A DNA stretch of 64,000 nt from Laccaria trichodermophora (taxonomy: Eukaryota > Basidiomycota > Agaricomycetes > Agaricales > Hydnangiaceae): NCBI GenBank assembly GCA_018417955.1, contig JACTVC010000004.1, positions 186,001 through 250,000 on the forward strand, given 5' to 3'. Shown here in pieces: positions 44,018 through 55,640 of this stretch. Below the pieces are notes generated by a model, which worked only from the letters and a program-made list of their open reading frames with translations, was not told where the DNA came from and ran no database searches. The position numbers were made by a program, and so were the translations under genes. The first letter of the stretch is position 1, and each line of letters starts with the position of its first letter.

Positions 44018-44072
44018 TCATGGAGTTATTCGAAGTTGGAGGGAGTCCAGCCGACACGCGATATCTATTTCT
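44018..44072 (+). pseudogene. Calcineurin A (Ser/Thr phosphatase 2B) exon fragment
   Basis: Reads IFMELFEVGGSPADTRYLFL, matching the phosphatase strand before GDYVDRG in calcineurin catalytic subunits, preceded by a CCACAG acceptor. The text switches at about 44070 to sre1-derived sequence. It is a captured scrap of roughly 55 bp with no gene around it. Confidence 0.6.
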
Positions 44073-44620
44073 CAAGGTTAAACAGCATCTTGGGGAAGGG
44101 ACGACCGCGATAACCACTACGCTACCGTATATGAAAGTAAATCAGAGAACGACGACAAGGGATACGCGAAATGGAAGGAAGGTGAAATGAGGCGGACCAT
44201 CTGGCATCGACGCTGCTCGTGAACTTGGTAGGCAGGTCGAAGAGCTAGAGGGGTCCTGAAGAAAGCGTGGAAGACACCCTGTGCTGCTCTTGACCAGAAC
44301 CTCAACTTCGACAAAGTCGTCGACGTTTCCCAAACCCAAGCTAGCGTGGACACCCAGATCAACGCGTTACTTCTGCACTTGTCCTGTACCGTTCTTTGGC
44401 TTTGTCGAGTCCTCCCCCGAGTCCGACGTTGAGGTCGGGGAGTAAGGGCACGAGGATGGTCCATGCGCTTGGGCAGTGCTTGGGAGCAGGGTGTTTGAAG
44501 AGGGGGATGGAGAGGAGATGGAAGGCAGGATGACGCCCGTGATAGGGTTGTTAATTTTATTGTTGAGATGGGGGGGAGTAGTCAGGGTTCGTCGACGGCT
44601 CTTTAGATGCGAGGGCTTGC
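44070..44620 (+). pseudogene. sre1 pseudogene, 3' part (right duplication unit)
   Basis: Resumes sre1 homology at the codons for VKQHFGE, then SENDDKGYAKWKEGEMRRT, TPCAALDQNL, DVSQTQASVDTQINALL and the end VVNFIVEMGGSSQGSSTAL before a TAG. Several stops and frameshifts interrupt it. About 400 bp of sre1 between this and the 5' part is replaced by the insertion. Confidence 0.88.
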
Positions 44621-44834
44621 CGGTGGTGCGCGTGGCTCTCTCTACATCTTGCCTCGTTATTGAACTTATCTTCTCCGATATCTCGAACGGCTCTTCGGTC
44701 TTGTCTTTTTCTAACATTCATTTCCTGTCAATGATCTTCTACCAGATGACTAATTACCACTTGTGTACGGACCACGTTAAGTAAAATTCTAAACATCTGC
44801 AGAGTTAAGTTGACCTGGCTAAGTACCTGAAGAT

Positions 44835-45859
44835 TCATTGATGACGTTGCCAGCCTCTATGAATGGCCTCTCGCCAAGTAACAGTATCCAATTGGACGCG
44901 ATCATGTTGACCATATTCTGGGGGCACCTGTCCCTGGAAAATGTCTGCCAGTAAAAGATGTAGCGGAGACGCATTATGGGTCCAGTCTTTTTGCCAGACC
45001 ATCCTGGCAATTCGGGTCTGCGCTTGACCACTGGTTTGTCTTTCAGGTGGAGGAAAGCCTCGCCACAACTGGATAGTCACAACTGGAAGATTGGGGTTTG
45101 CAGCAGCAGGGGGGTCAATCAAAACAAGGATGCCAAGTTGCACCTAATTAGAAAGTTACAGTACTTGAGTGGCAACAAAAAACGAAGTTGACTGACCTCT
45201 GGCATGTGTTCAAGCCAAAGCTGGGCATCGATTTTGAGTTGGGTAAGGCTTTCGGAACTTCCAATCTCGATAACGATGCTGGGACGGTTGGAGCCGATAG
45301 GCATGATACCAGAATCTGGTTCTTTCTTTCTCTGGCCAAGCGTTTGTTCTGGAGGGAGTAAGATTAGAAGCCCAACTCAAGTTATACGCTTTATGAGACA
45401 TACCGGTCGCTGCAATAAAAACACATCCTGGAACGGCCGTGGGTTTGGGATGTGGAAGCAAGTCTCTAAGGGCCTGATGTGTATAAATGCTCCAGGACGC
45501 ATGTGCAGCCTGGTGCACACTGCCAGGCATATAGCGAACGATAAAGTTATGACTGTTGCTGTAGGTTACCCTGAAACGACGTCAGAAAAATGGAGCTGTT
45601 GTAATTTCAAACAAACCGCATGGCTCCGCGATGCTCTTCTTCATCAAGCAGATTATACGCCGCTTGTAGTTCATTCTCGCTGATTTTAAACTCATATATG
45701 TGAACCGCGTTAGGTGACGCTCTACACGTTCATAGTAAGTGAGACAAACGACCCGTTTGAAGTCAAGGAAACTCACATTTCAGCTCTAGATCGAATTTCG
45801 GTGATTGCTTGTCTGTACGTTACGACGGAGGAAAAATCGCGGGGGAGGCAGAGTGACAT
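44835..45859 (-). CDS. Uncharacterised Uma2-like family protein, copy 3
   Basis: Five exons (45859-45777, 45721-45617, 45570-45404, 45348-45197, 45143-44835) repeat the exon plan and even the 105- and 152-nt exon lengths of the copies near 5 kb, giving 271 aa. Key blocks are KKEPDSGIMP, RPSIVIEIGSSESLTQL, IDAQLWLEHMPE, VQLGILVLIDPP and VTIQLWRG. CpG content is normal. It belongs to the duplicated unit between sre1 and the aquaporin gene; its left-unit counterpart is a relic. The possible nuclease-like fold is inferred from the Asp, Glu and strand pattern and no activity is claimed. Confidence 0.6.
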
Positions 45860-46687
45860 ATTTCGGTGTTGTTGTCCTGGTTGGAACTCTATCTGGTCCC
45901 CTAAGCACCAAGACGTCTCAAAACACACTCAGGACTCCTGTTACTCGGGTGACCGGGTCGTACTGGGGTCGCAGCCACTCTTCTGTAGTGGTGCGTTACA
46001 TCAGCAATCTGGTCTCCAGCCCGCTGCGCCAGACTCTTTCTGCGGCGGTGTCGTTTGTTGCACTTTCGAATTCGAAGATATCTGCGACTGGGGACGTTTC
46101 GTGCTAGCTCGTTGGATGTGAGGTCAGCTATCATATATATCATGTTGAACGAGTTGAGGAAAGAAGAAGGGTAGAGTTCGGGAGTCACCGATTTTCCTAT
46201 TGCAACCGAAGGGCCGTCATCCGGCAACTTTGTCCACTGATGTCGTTGCCCTACCACAAGCCGTCGCCCTGCTCAACGAATACCTCCTCGTTGATGAAAT
46301 AAGGGCGAAGCACGCTGTCCATGATGTTACGACTTGCCTCTCGAGGTGAGTGGATGGCAGGTCACAGACTCTGAAGCTTGAACGTTTGAACCTCTAAGTT
46401 CTAGATCGCAAGACCACCACCAACTCGCCCCCAAATCTCCCCACACAGGGATGCATTGCAAGCGATCGTGCGATAGACTGGTAGCACGGTCTCGTCAGAT
46501 CATTTACCATCGCCTGAACTTTACCAGGTCGCTATAATAGGGCAAGCGATTTCCCCAGACTCTCCCCACATGCCCAGCATACTTATCCCCAGTTCTTTGA
46601 CGTCCAGATCGTGTCAGATTGCCTTTAAAATGTCGCTATCATCCCAACGTCGCCTTTCCTCCTATCCTGACGCCATTATCTCTAGCC
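45860..46687. promoter_or_regulatory. Shared upstream region of Uma2-like copy 3 and the aquaporin
   Basis: Divergent promoters for the two intact genes of the right unit. Segments match the left unit, for example AAGACCACCACCAACTCGCC near 46410 with the aquaporin pseudogene flank near 35955. No extra gene was recognised. Confidence 0.4.
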
Positions 46688-47946
46688 ATGGACGACAAAT
46701 TCGACGACGACGTTCTCCCCAACCCGAAGACTACGCCTGAGGACTACGGGGACAAGCTCGCAGAATATGATTATACCACCACGTTCCCCAATACGTGGAT
46801 GAGACTACGGTGAGTTTATAGCCCCAATGAAGTAGCAGTCTAATCTAACCGTATAATTAGTGAACCCTTTCGTGAATATATCGCAGAGTTCGTTGGTGTT
46901 GCGGTCCTTATCATCTTTGGTGTTGGTGCCGACTGTCAAGTCGTCTTGTCTGCAAACACTGGCATTGCATCATCTCCGAAAGGTGTAAGGCTCCTTCATT
47001 TTAATCAAGTTTGCAGTTCTAACGTGTATTGATCGGCCCTTCAGGACTATCTATCACTGAATTGCGGTTGGGCCATTGGCACGGCTATGGGCGTTTGGAT
47101 CTCGGGCGGAATTTCAGGTGGTCACATTAATCCTGCCGTAACGTTGGCGTTGGCGACATGGCGCGGCTTCCCCTGGAAGAAAGTTCCCGTGAGCTTGACG
47201 TCCATCCTCGCCTTACACTAGTTGCTTATTTTGTCAACCCCTAGGGTTTCCTCTTCGCTCAGCTGCTAGGTGGTATCGTCGGAGCTGGACTGGTCTACGT
47301 GAATTACATTCACGCCATTGATATCGTAGAAGGCGGCCGCCATGTTCGAACACTCGATACCGCTGGATTGTTCGCAACGTATGCGGTAGGCTCCCGTCAC
47401 CCCAGAAGCGCAAGAGTTTGGCTGACTTCAACTCGATAGGCTGATTACATGACGAACGTGTCTTGCTTTTTCTCGGAGTTCCTCGCTACTGTCGTGCTTG
47501 TCATCGTCATCCACGCGATGAACGACAAGAGAAATACCCCTCCCCCATCCGGCCTCGCACCATTGGTTCTCTTCTTCCTTATCCTTGGTATCGGTGCGTC
47601 CCTTGGAATGGAAACAGGTGCGTTGTTTATGCTTGTAGCAATACCATTTCTAATATGGCGCAGGTTATGCTATCAACCCCGCTCGTGATCTTGGCCCCCG
47701 CATGCTCACTGCTATGGTTGGCTATGGAAGACAGGTTTTCGCTTTCCGGAAGTGAGTCCCACCTCTTCGCACAGTTGAGCAGAGTCTGATCATCTGTCCA
47801 TCAGTCAATATTGGATCTGGTGTCCACTTATTGCCCCATTCCTGGGCGCTCAGGTTGGAACGATCTTCTATGACCTGTTCTTCTACAAAGGACAAGATAA
47901 TGTTTTCGGGCGATTAGGGTCACACATACACATCTCCCAGGCATAA
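46688..47946 (+). CDS. Aquaglyceroporin (MIP family channel)
   Basis: Plasma-membrane channel for water and probably glycerol. Exons 46688-46809, 46861-46984, 47045-47188, 47245-47385, 47440-47617, 47664-47751, 47805-47946, 312 aa. The cytosolic N terminus ([14 protein letters not shown]) precedes six membrane segments. The first half-loop is [12 protein letters not shown], the second [14 protein letters not shown]. The Asp after NPAR is the mark of glycerol-conducting members. [20 protein letters not shown] is helix 1 and [18 protein letters not shown] the end. This is the only functional copy; the left-unit copy is a pseudogene. Confidence 0.93.
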
Positions 47947-48158
47947 ATTTGCACCAGATCATATTTGTTTGGGATTCTATAATGATCTGTTCGACCATTG
48001 ACCAATTCGATCTCTTTAAAATCTCTCATGCTTCAAAAGTGAATACCCCATTCATGGCCAATTGATCTATCCATTACCATCGGACAGATTCCTTACGTGA
48101 ACGATCGGATCATACTAACAACATCTCTATCTCGTGCTCGACAGGGTTCTCGATTATG

Positions 48159-51100
48159 TTAACGGCCAATATGAATAAATGGAACCCAGGATAAGAAGGA
48201 TAATTCCGGGGATTCCCTACGCAGACGTGCCACTGCATGGTGAAGCGCTCTAGCAGCTTGGGTGGAGTCTGGTTGTTCAACTGATAACAGATGACGATAG
48301 ACTTCATCCGCAACCACAGGAGCATCCTTGTCCCGAATCGACCACATGGTTGCAATCACGCTGCGATATCCCACGAATAGCATGCCGGCAGCTAGATGAA
48401 CAGCCTCTTCTGGAAGAGTTTCGTCTCCGCTTGCGGTCTGACAAGCAGAGAGGAACGCAAACTCTGTAGTGCTAGACAGTACACTTCTAGTAATCGTCTC
48501 AATTTCCAGACGTCCATCCTCGAGCATGAGGGCGCTTTTTGTGGGGTCGGAACGGTTTTGTGAGCCGTGGCAAGCAAGATGGACCCAGCCACAATGTGTG
48601 AGTCCCTCAATGACCCGTTCAACGGTGGCATCTGCCCCTTCGAGCTCCATCATTGAATGACAGCCGAGATGCTTTCGGATTTCCGCCACCTCCAGCGTCG
48701 TACTCGGCAGACGAGATTGCCTAGGAGTGGAGGGCTGAGCAACAGCAAGGAGTTTGAAATCGCTGGAGGGTTGTCCTTTATCAAGTTTCAGGAGGGCTGT
48801 TAGTGAAGGCGTGTAAGATGAGACAACTATGTCAGAAAGTTGCGTAAGAGGTGTTGACTTCGCTTTTGGATCCAAATCATATGAGCCAGCAGCGTGAATG
48901 GGGAGAAAGGCGAGGGGGCCGGTCCCACACCACCAGATCCTCTTAGGATTGGAAGTGGCTTCAATCTATGGAATGGAATGAGGGAAATGGGGTGAGGGTT
49001 ACGTCTTATGATAAACTTACTGTGATATCAAGAGCATCTAAAACCGGCCTAACGACCCGATTCCAAAGTTCTGAAAGCAACCTTGGAAAATCTGAGCTCA
49101 AGCCCTGTCCAGGGACAATACGTACTCCACGTTCATCATCCTGGCGGACACCAATGTTAGAGCGCATTAACGTTCCAGACAACTTGCGTTGGAGTGCTTG
49201 TGCGCGCTCGAAGGTGAAATTAGGAAGAGGAATATGCATGGCATCATCACAGTTAGCTTTGAGAATCAAAGCATCACAACGATGTTTGCTGAAATTCAAA
49301 ACGACAACGGGTCCAGATCCAGCAGCTTCAGCGAGCTGAGAAATCCGCTTTGGCAAGAGAAAGCGATCCATACCATCCATCTTACGAATGTTCCGCACTA
49401 GGGTTTCCCATTCAGTGGCCAGTCGTCTACGCCGTTGGGAAAGAGTTTCAAACGATAATTGGGGACCACGGTCATCGCTCCCCAGTTGTACGGTGTTTGT
49501 CCCCATTGATTCCATCTCTTTTGAGAGTTTCTCGAATAGGGCCGCCATATCTGGAGCTTTATCATAGAGCTCATGAATAGGGGTGCGCAGCTGTACCATC
49601 TGACCCCAGACGATGGAACGACCCTCTTCCAACCATTCCAAAGCTAAGCCATAATGCCAGCATAAATCGCAGCAGTAGCGGCATCACGAACTACGGCACC
49701 TATCCTTCTAAGTTCTCTATATCGGTCGAGTACTCCAAGTCCGAGCCAAGCGACCAACGGCAAGAGATCAATCATGCAGCGATATGCCTCAAGAGGAGCA
49801 GGGCAGTCAGTTTGCCGGCTGCATTTCACCCACCAATCTGCAGCTTGGAATCTAGAAGATGGAGCACCAGCAGGCAAAGTCGCTGCTTGAGAGAATTGTT
49901 CGAGGGCGGCATTCAGATCACTTTCCACACTGTTAGCCTTGTAACGCGCGTGAAGAGAAAGGCCAAGATTGATCAGATACTTTGGTTTTGCAGGGTAAGC
50001 ATCGGGAATCATTGCCACCGATGTTTGGCAGAGCGAAATAGATTCATCAAGGTCAACAATGTCACCGTATGAATGGAATCGAGTTAATAACGAGCTTGCA
50101 AAATTAGCAAGGTAAGACGCCTTGTTAGGACGAACGTTCGGCGTTAGATGAACAGCGTCTTGACAGACTGAGATAGATTTATCAATGTCTGGACGACCCT
50201 TGAGGCGCTTGAAGCGATATTGCAGTGCAACGCCGAGATTGCTTAAACGTTCTGGTTTGTCAGGGTGGGTTTCTTCCGTCAATTTAACTGCCTCTTCGTG
50301 CAGCGAAATCGACCTGTTCAGGTCATTCAGATCGCCTCTGACATCAAAAAGAATACCGAAAGAACAGGCAAGGTTGCTCAAATGACCAGGTTTTCGGGCA
50401 TGGTCATCCGGGATTAAGGCGACTGCAGCTTCAAAAGATTTGATTGATTTTTGCAAGTCGGTGATGTCTCCAAGACGCTGGTAGCGAACAAATAAAGAAT
50501 TTGCCAAGTTGTCAAATAGCCTTGGTTTGTCTGGATGCCCATTTTGTGATAAATGTACCGCCTCTTCGCGAAGTGAAACAGATTGATCGATGTTTGCAAT
50601 ATCACCACAGCGTTCAAAACGGCTTAGCAAGGAGCTCCCAAGGTTGCTAAGATAGTCTAGCTTGTCAGGATGACCGTCAGGAGTCAAATCTACAGCCTCT
50701 CTTCGCGATGCAATCGACTTGTCAACATCAGGAAGATTCCCCAGGTGTTTGAAGCGAGATAATAGGGAATTACCAAGATTGTTAAGGTAGTGAGGCTTTT
50801 TGGGGTGGTTTTTTGGAGTGAGACGTACAGCCTCCTCTCGCAGCTGGATCGAACGATCTAGATCGAGAATATTGCCAGAATATTCAAAACGACGCAGGAG
50901 AGCGCCACCTAGGCTTGCAAGGCGATTACCCTTGTGAATATCGTTTGCAAGTGTGGCCTGGACCGCTTCTTCGTGCGCATGAACTGATTCGTCAATGTCC
51001 ACAGCTTTTCCGAGCCGCTCGAACCGTGTCGAAAAGGAAACTCCAAGACTGCTGAGACGTTTTGGTCTATCGAGATCATCCAATGGGGTAATTTTCACTC

Positions 51101-53130
51101 CCTCACTACGGACGGAAATCGATTGATCAATATCTTCAATGTTGCCGAACCTCTCGAAGCGGGCGAGATAGGTCGCTCCAAGACTGTTCAAACAGCTTGG
51201 CCTGTCTCTGTGACCTTCATCAAGAAGCTGTATCGCCCGCCTCGTCATGACAAATGCCTGGTCCAGATCAGCCAGGTGATCGAACCGTTTGTAACGAGCT
51301 ATGAGCAAAGATCCGAGGTTAGAAAGGCATATATGTTTCCTGGGGTGAGCGTCTGGGACCATCTCAGCAGCACTTGTGAGTGCCAAGATTGATTCGTCAA
51401 GCGAAGTGGTATCGTCAAGGCACTGGAATAAAAGGTGCTGCGAACTACTGAGGTTGATCAGGTACACGACCTTGTGAGTATCAGTGTCATCTGCCAGCGA
51501 AACAGCGTCCTTGAGAAAGTTGGTTGCGTCACGGAGGTCGGGTGTACTCCCAAAATACTCATAACGCGAAGTGAGCGCGACGCCAAGCTTGCTTGAACAA
51601 GCGGCCTTTTGCGACCTGTCGTCGCCTATCGATTTCAGCACATCCTTCAATGTCAGGATGGCTTTATCAAGGTCAATTCGCAGACCAAGACGCTCGAAAC
51701 GGGAGTAGTGAGCATCTGCCAGTTTGATATGATACGAGATGTTTGCTGGCTGGGCGCCATCTGCGAGTCTCGAAGCTTGTTGATACACCGTAATTAACTC
51801 GTCAAGGTTGGTCAGCTCTTTCAACCGCTGAAACCGAGTCTTCAGTGCGTCTTCCAGATCACCGAGCCGGGAACCCTTGGCTGGGTCGCCATCAAGTGTC
51901 AGATGCACCGCATTTCTATAACTTGTGACAGCCAAATTAATGTTCATGACGTTCCCTTCCAGCCGAAATAAGCCAAGTGCCAGGCGGCCCAGCGTATTGA
52001 GCAAACGGGGTTTGGAAGGGTGATTGTTGGGTGTTAGTCGAACAATGGTCGTGTAGATCGGGATTGCCTGCTTCACTTCAACTGCGTTACTTCTACGACG
52101 GAGCATTGCAATGGCTAGGTCCTCTAGCCACCGAGGTTTATTGGGATGATTATCAGGTGTTAGCCGCACAGCATTTTCATGAGCGGAAATCGCAAGTGTC
52201 AGGTCGGAAGTGTTTCCAAGTTGTCTGTAGCGACTCGAGAGCGCAAATCCTTGACGGTTGAGAAGGAACGGTTTGGAGGGTAAACCATCAGGCGTTATAC
52301 TGACGGCAGTCTCAAAAACTGGTATCGCTTCGTTTAGGTAGCCAACATCTCCAGTAGACAAAAAGAGGTTGAGTAATATGAAGGCAAGTTTCCTGAGACG
52401 ATCACCACGGTGCGGATCATTGTCAGGGGTAAATTGCACTGCGTCAAAATATAAAGACCTGGCCCTGATAAGATGTGCAACGTTGCCGTCTGTGGAGTGG
52501 AGTTTGAACAACTCATCACCAAGAGCAGCGAGGATCTTTGGGTTGGTTTGAGAAGGTTGCGACTCTGGAGGACTGGTGATCGGGGCTGAGGCTGGGATCG
52601 CTCCACCATCGTTCACATGATTGTGACCCAAAAGATCAAGTGAATTCGGAAAGTCAAGTGTGGCATGGTAGGAAACTTCAATCGAGGAACACTTATCACT
52701 TTGCAAGGCCAGTCTGAGAGTACCATGTATAACTGTTCGAAAATCACTCAAAGAGTCTTGTGATTGGGACACAAGTGGGCTACCAGCTGTCTGCTTTGCC
52801 ATGGAAGGGAGTTGACTACTTGCGACATCGATGGATCCCAGCCGTGTGAGCGTGCCATCCTGGTCTTCCCCAAGGATCGATATTCGAAGATACGAGGAAG
52901 TAGCAGTTCTAGATGCTGATATGAGGTCTTTTGAGGGATCGGCCCAACAATCTCACTTACATAGGTATCATCCCTTTGCAAACCCAATGGGACACCGAGT
53001 TTTCCCATTTACCTTGAATGGTTTGGTCACCGCCCGGCAGGGATTTGCTTTCTTGGTCGTGATCCAACTTGACATATATTTTACAGCTCTTCAATCCATC
53101 GGGGATCTCATCCACACCAGGCTTGAGAAC
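48159..53130 (-). pseudogene. TPR-CHAT protein, long copy with a single frameshift
   Basis: Exon 1 ends at 52961, exon 2 is 52908-49021 and exon 3 is 48965-48159. Exon 2 encodes more than 20 tetratricopeptide-like units (pattern LSNLGSSLLSRFERCGDI with 34-44-residue spacing). The C-terminal CHAT domain has His in HLACHGSQN and Cys in FLSACQTASGDETLP. Near 49657 the frame ends AIYAGIMA* while the next frame continues HYGLALEWLEEGRSIVW; one missing base explains this. Upstream of LKSCKIYVKLDHDQESK no in-frame ATG is found before a TGA, so the start is unresolved. It may be a recent pseudogene or a base-calling error. If one base were present the protein would be about 1.6 thousand residues. Confidence 0.75.
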
Positions 53131-53935
53131 AAGGTCTGAAATCGGTTCTTGTAGGTAGGAATGCGATCGGGATGCCAGGTTGGCAGAGTAGTGGGCTCAC
53201 TGAGTAGACATTCGAGGCTACCCATCCATGAACAGAGCATAAAAGGCAGATATTGCTCAAGACTCACTGAGTGGGCTTTGGAGCCGGATGTGACATGCAG
53301 AAACGAAGGGCGACGAAGAGCCGCCTTAGCGGCGTCGAAATAGGTCACGCCCACAGGCGCTCGTGTTGACACCGCTCGACAATCTCTCCGAAGTTTGAAG
53401 TTGTGGCAAGAACGAAGGAGAAGGAAGCAAGAGCTTTATATCTCAAGAATGGCCGCAACGAGATATCAGCTGATATCAGCAGGCTTCTGAACGACCCCTC
53501 CTGCTCTGAATCGCAATGGACTCCACAGGCATCATTCTGCTGCTCTTGGAGTCAATCTTGAAGAGAGTCAATGAGAAGCTGTTGAGGACAGACTAATGCC
53601 GGTCAAGATGGAAGATGAGTGCAAGAAATTGCAAACACGTTCAAATTGGGGCTTGCTCTGAATCATGGCCGCGAGGATAGCTCATCATGATAACTTCAAT
53701 GATGCAAGTAGTATCTGAGTAGCATTGAACATGGTGTAGGGAACCACTCAAAAATAGTGGACTCAGTGTGTTTGAAGTCAATACTGATGTGCATGTGGTA
53801 CATTGATAGGAAGGAAACCGTTTGAAAAGTACATCCATGGGTAGGGAGAAGACTTGGAAAAGACAGACATCACCGTTACAGCCCACATAGGCAAACTTAA
53901 GAACACGTTGAATATCAATCGAAAAAATTTATCAA
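53131..53935. other. Intergenic region right of the duplication
   Basis: Contains the CHAT upstream DNA and the duplication right boundary at 53376, followed by single-copy-looking sequence with no recognised gene. Confidence 0.45.
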
Positions 53936-55443
53936 TTACAGTGATTGGACCGACGCAATGGTCTCCTGCATGCCTTTCAGCATACATTGGATCAAAGGGT
54001 CATGGTCACCTTCGAATGCCTGTGTAGCTTATTTCTTGACTGTAGGAGTTACTGGCATAGACCTACATACCTTATTTATAGCATCATAGTAATCCGCGCG
54101 TTGATTCAACGATATGGATATTGGGGGATACCCATGTCTCAGAAGAGGAATGGACGATATCAACCGCACCAAACGCTCATTCCCATCCTAAAGTGTCTTG
54201 AGTGATATGCAATTATGAGGATTCAATGCACACGTACATCAAACGGATGACACCTAAACAAGGTCAGATGGATCCAGCTCGCCGTTGCAAATGGGTTGCG
54301 CCAAGACTTGATCCACTGCTATAAAAGCGCAAAAATTGCGGGAATACACAGGTAACCATGAGAGACGGAAAATTCTCACCCTCGACATCTTGCAGATATA
54401 GTCTATCTCCGTATCGACCTCTGAAAAGGGGCAACATTGTATGACGTAGGCTCCTGCCACAACAACAGTCTTTCTGGTTTCCGTGCGCGTCTTGCCACCT
54501 GGGATGAAGTGGGAATGAGAGAATTGACAAGTCTTCATGAGGCATGCGTGGATGCGGCAGATAGTGTCCTTGTTGAGGCTATCGAGGTTATCGCAGAGTG
54601 CAGACGAGAGTGCATAGGCCTAGCTGATCGACATGTCGGTCAGGTAGTCGAAGGCCCGGATTCAAAAAACGAACGGCAAGCGTTTCGCTCAGAATTTTCT
54701 TGATCTTGACAGGGTCTTGTAGAGAGCTTTGTGGGAGGTAGTCTACTACTCCTTCGGAAACACCTCTTCGAACAAGGTCCTGGGTTGACTAGGCAGAGAT
54801 GGTCATCAAATGACTTGACTTTCAATGAAGTGAACGGACGCTTTGTGTGAGAAAAAAGATGCTCTCAACATGATTAGTCTCGATAGCAGTTGTATTAAGA
54901 TAAGCATCGGATCCCTCTGAGGATAATCTTTGCCACTGCTCTTTGAGGTCTTGAGCGCCAGCTGGGATGTGGGGTTGGTTGGTGGGAAATCGGTGGTCCT
55001 TCGCAGGTTTCCATTTTTGATAATACACCGCTGGTAGACTCGCTTATAGTGGCACACTTAAGCAAAGAAATATGGTTGCGTCACCTTGTTGAGATTTCCT
55101 TACAATGTCATTGATTTCAGCGTCGACACGGAAAGCATGGTTTTCAATGCGGGCGTTCAAGACGTTGTCAACGACACCTGCAGTAGATAAGATGTCTTGT
55201 GCCTAGGAGCAGGTTGAAGGGTTCGGTCGAAATGGGTGGGTACAGGTTGAGAGCGAGCGGATCCTGCTTAACCAGGACATAAAGTTCCGCAAGCCGCACA
55301 AGGAGATATGGTGAATCGGTGTAACGATCAATCATTTCCTGGTACAGTAGCACCCTCGACTCAATATCTAGGTAATCAGTATCCATCAACCTGCTGTGGT
55401 CATCGGGAGAGATGGTGTCCGGTATTTCCTGTAAATTGGACAT
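53936..55443 (-). CDS. Fic-domain protein (FICD-like) with variant HPFDDGNER loop
   Basis: Fic proteins transfer AMP or related groups to hydroxyl side chains. Exons from 55443; later exons 55085 (3' end), 55030-54840, 54788-54675, 54619-54380, 54315-54238, 54187-54071, 54019-53936. The intron between exons 1 and 2 (about 55205-55282) is less certain. An N-terminal TPR-like helix (RLAELYVL) is followed by DNVLNARIENHAFRVDAEI, a helix with TTAIETN (inhibitory S/T-x-x-x-E-like), then FIPGGKTRTETRKTVVVAG and IQCCPFSEVDTEIDYICKM, and the core WRNPFATASWIHLTLF, CHPFD then DGNERLVRLISS. The usual loop is HPFxxGNGRxxR; the second Gly is Glu here. The C terminus GMQETIASVQSL is typical of the basidiomycete family. 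Confidence 0.85.
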
Positions 55444-55640
55444 TTTAGCTAGAATAAAACTGGGAGAAGTTGCATAACTACCTGTAAGATCAACGAAGTG
55501 AAGGCTTTCGTAGTCATTGTTTCAATTGAAAATGGCCCGGGAATTATTTAGAGGATGCTGAGCGGCAATCTCCGGTCCGCGTACGGTGAACCATCATGTT
55601 GAAGTAGTTCGCCCACCCAGCCTCAACCAGGACATGGACC
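55444..55640. promoter_or_regulatory. 197-bp bidirectional promoter between the Fic gene and GPI3
   Basis: The two start codons (55443 minus, 55641 plus) are divergent and separated by only 197 bp, so their promoters must overlap. Confidence 0.5.

Larger units (their letters stand above)
40324..53376 (+). repeat. Segmental duplication, right unit
   Basis: About 13 kb, longer than its 7.7-kb partner because of the insertion at about 41500-44065 and because it keeps DNA deleted from the left unit (aquaporin exons 1-3, Uma2-like middle exons, CHAT repeats). Its right boundary, in CHAT upstream DNA at GCTCGTGTTGACACCG, matches GCTCACGTTGACGCCG where the left unit ends at 40320. Confidence 0.85.

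Noticed and set aside
41500..44072. Calling the insertion a Helitron
   Set aside because: No CTRR end with hairpin or RepHel gene was found; only the gene-capture pattern fits, so it is left as a mosaic insertion.
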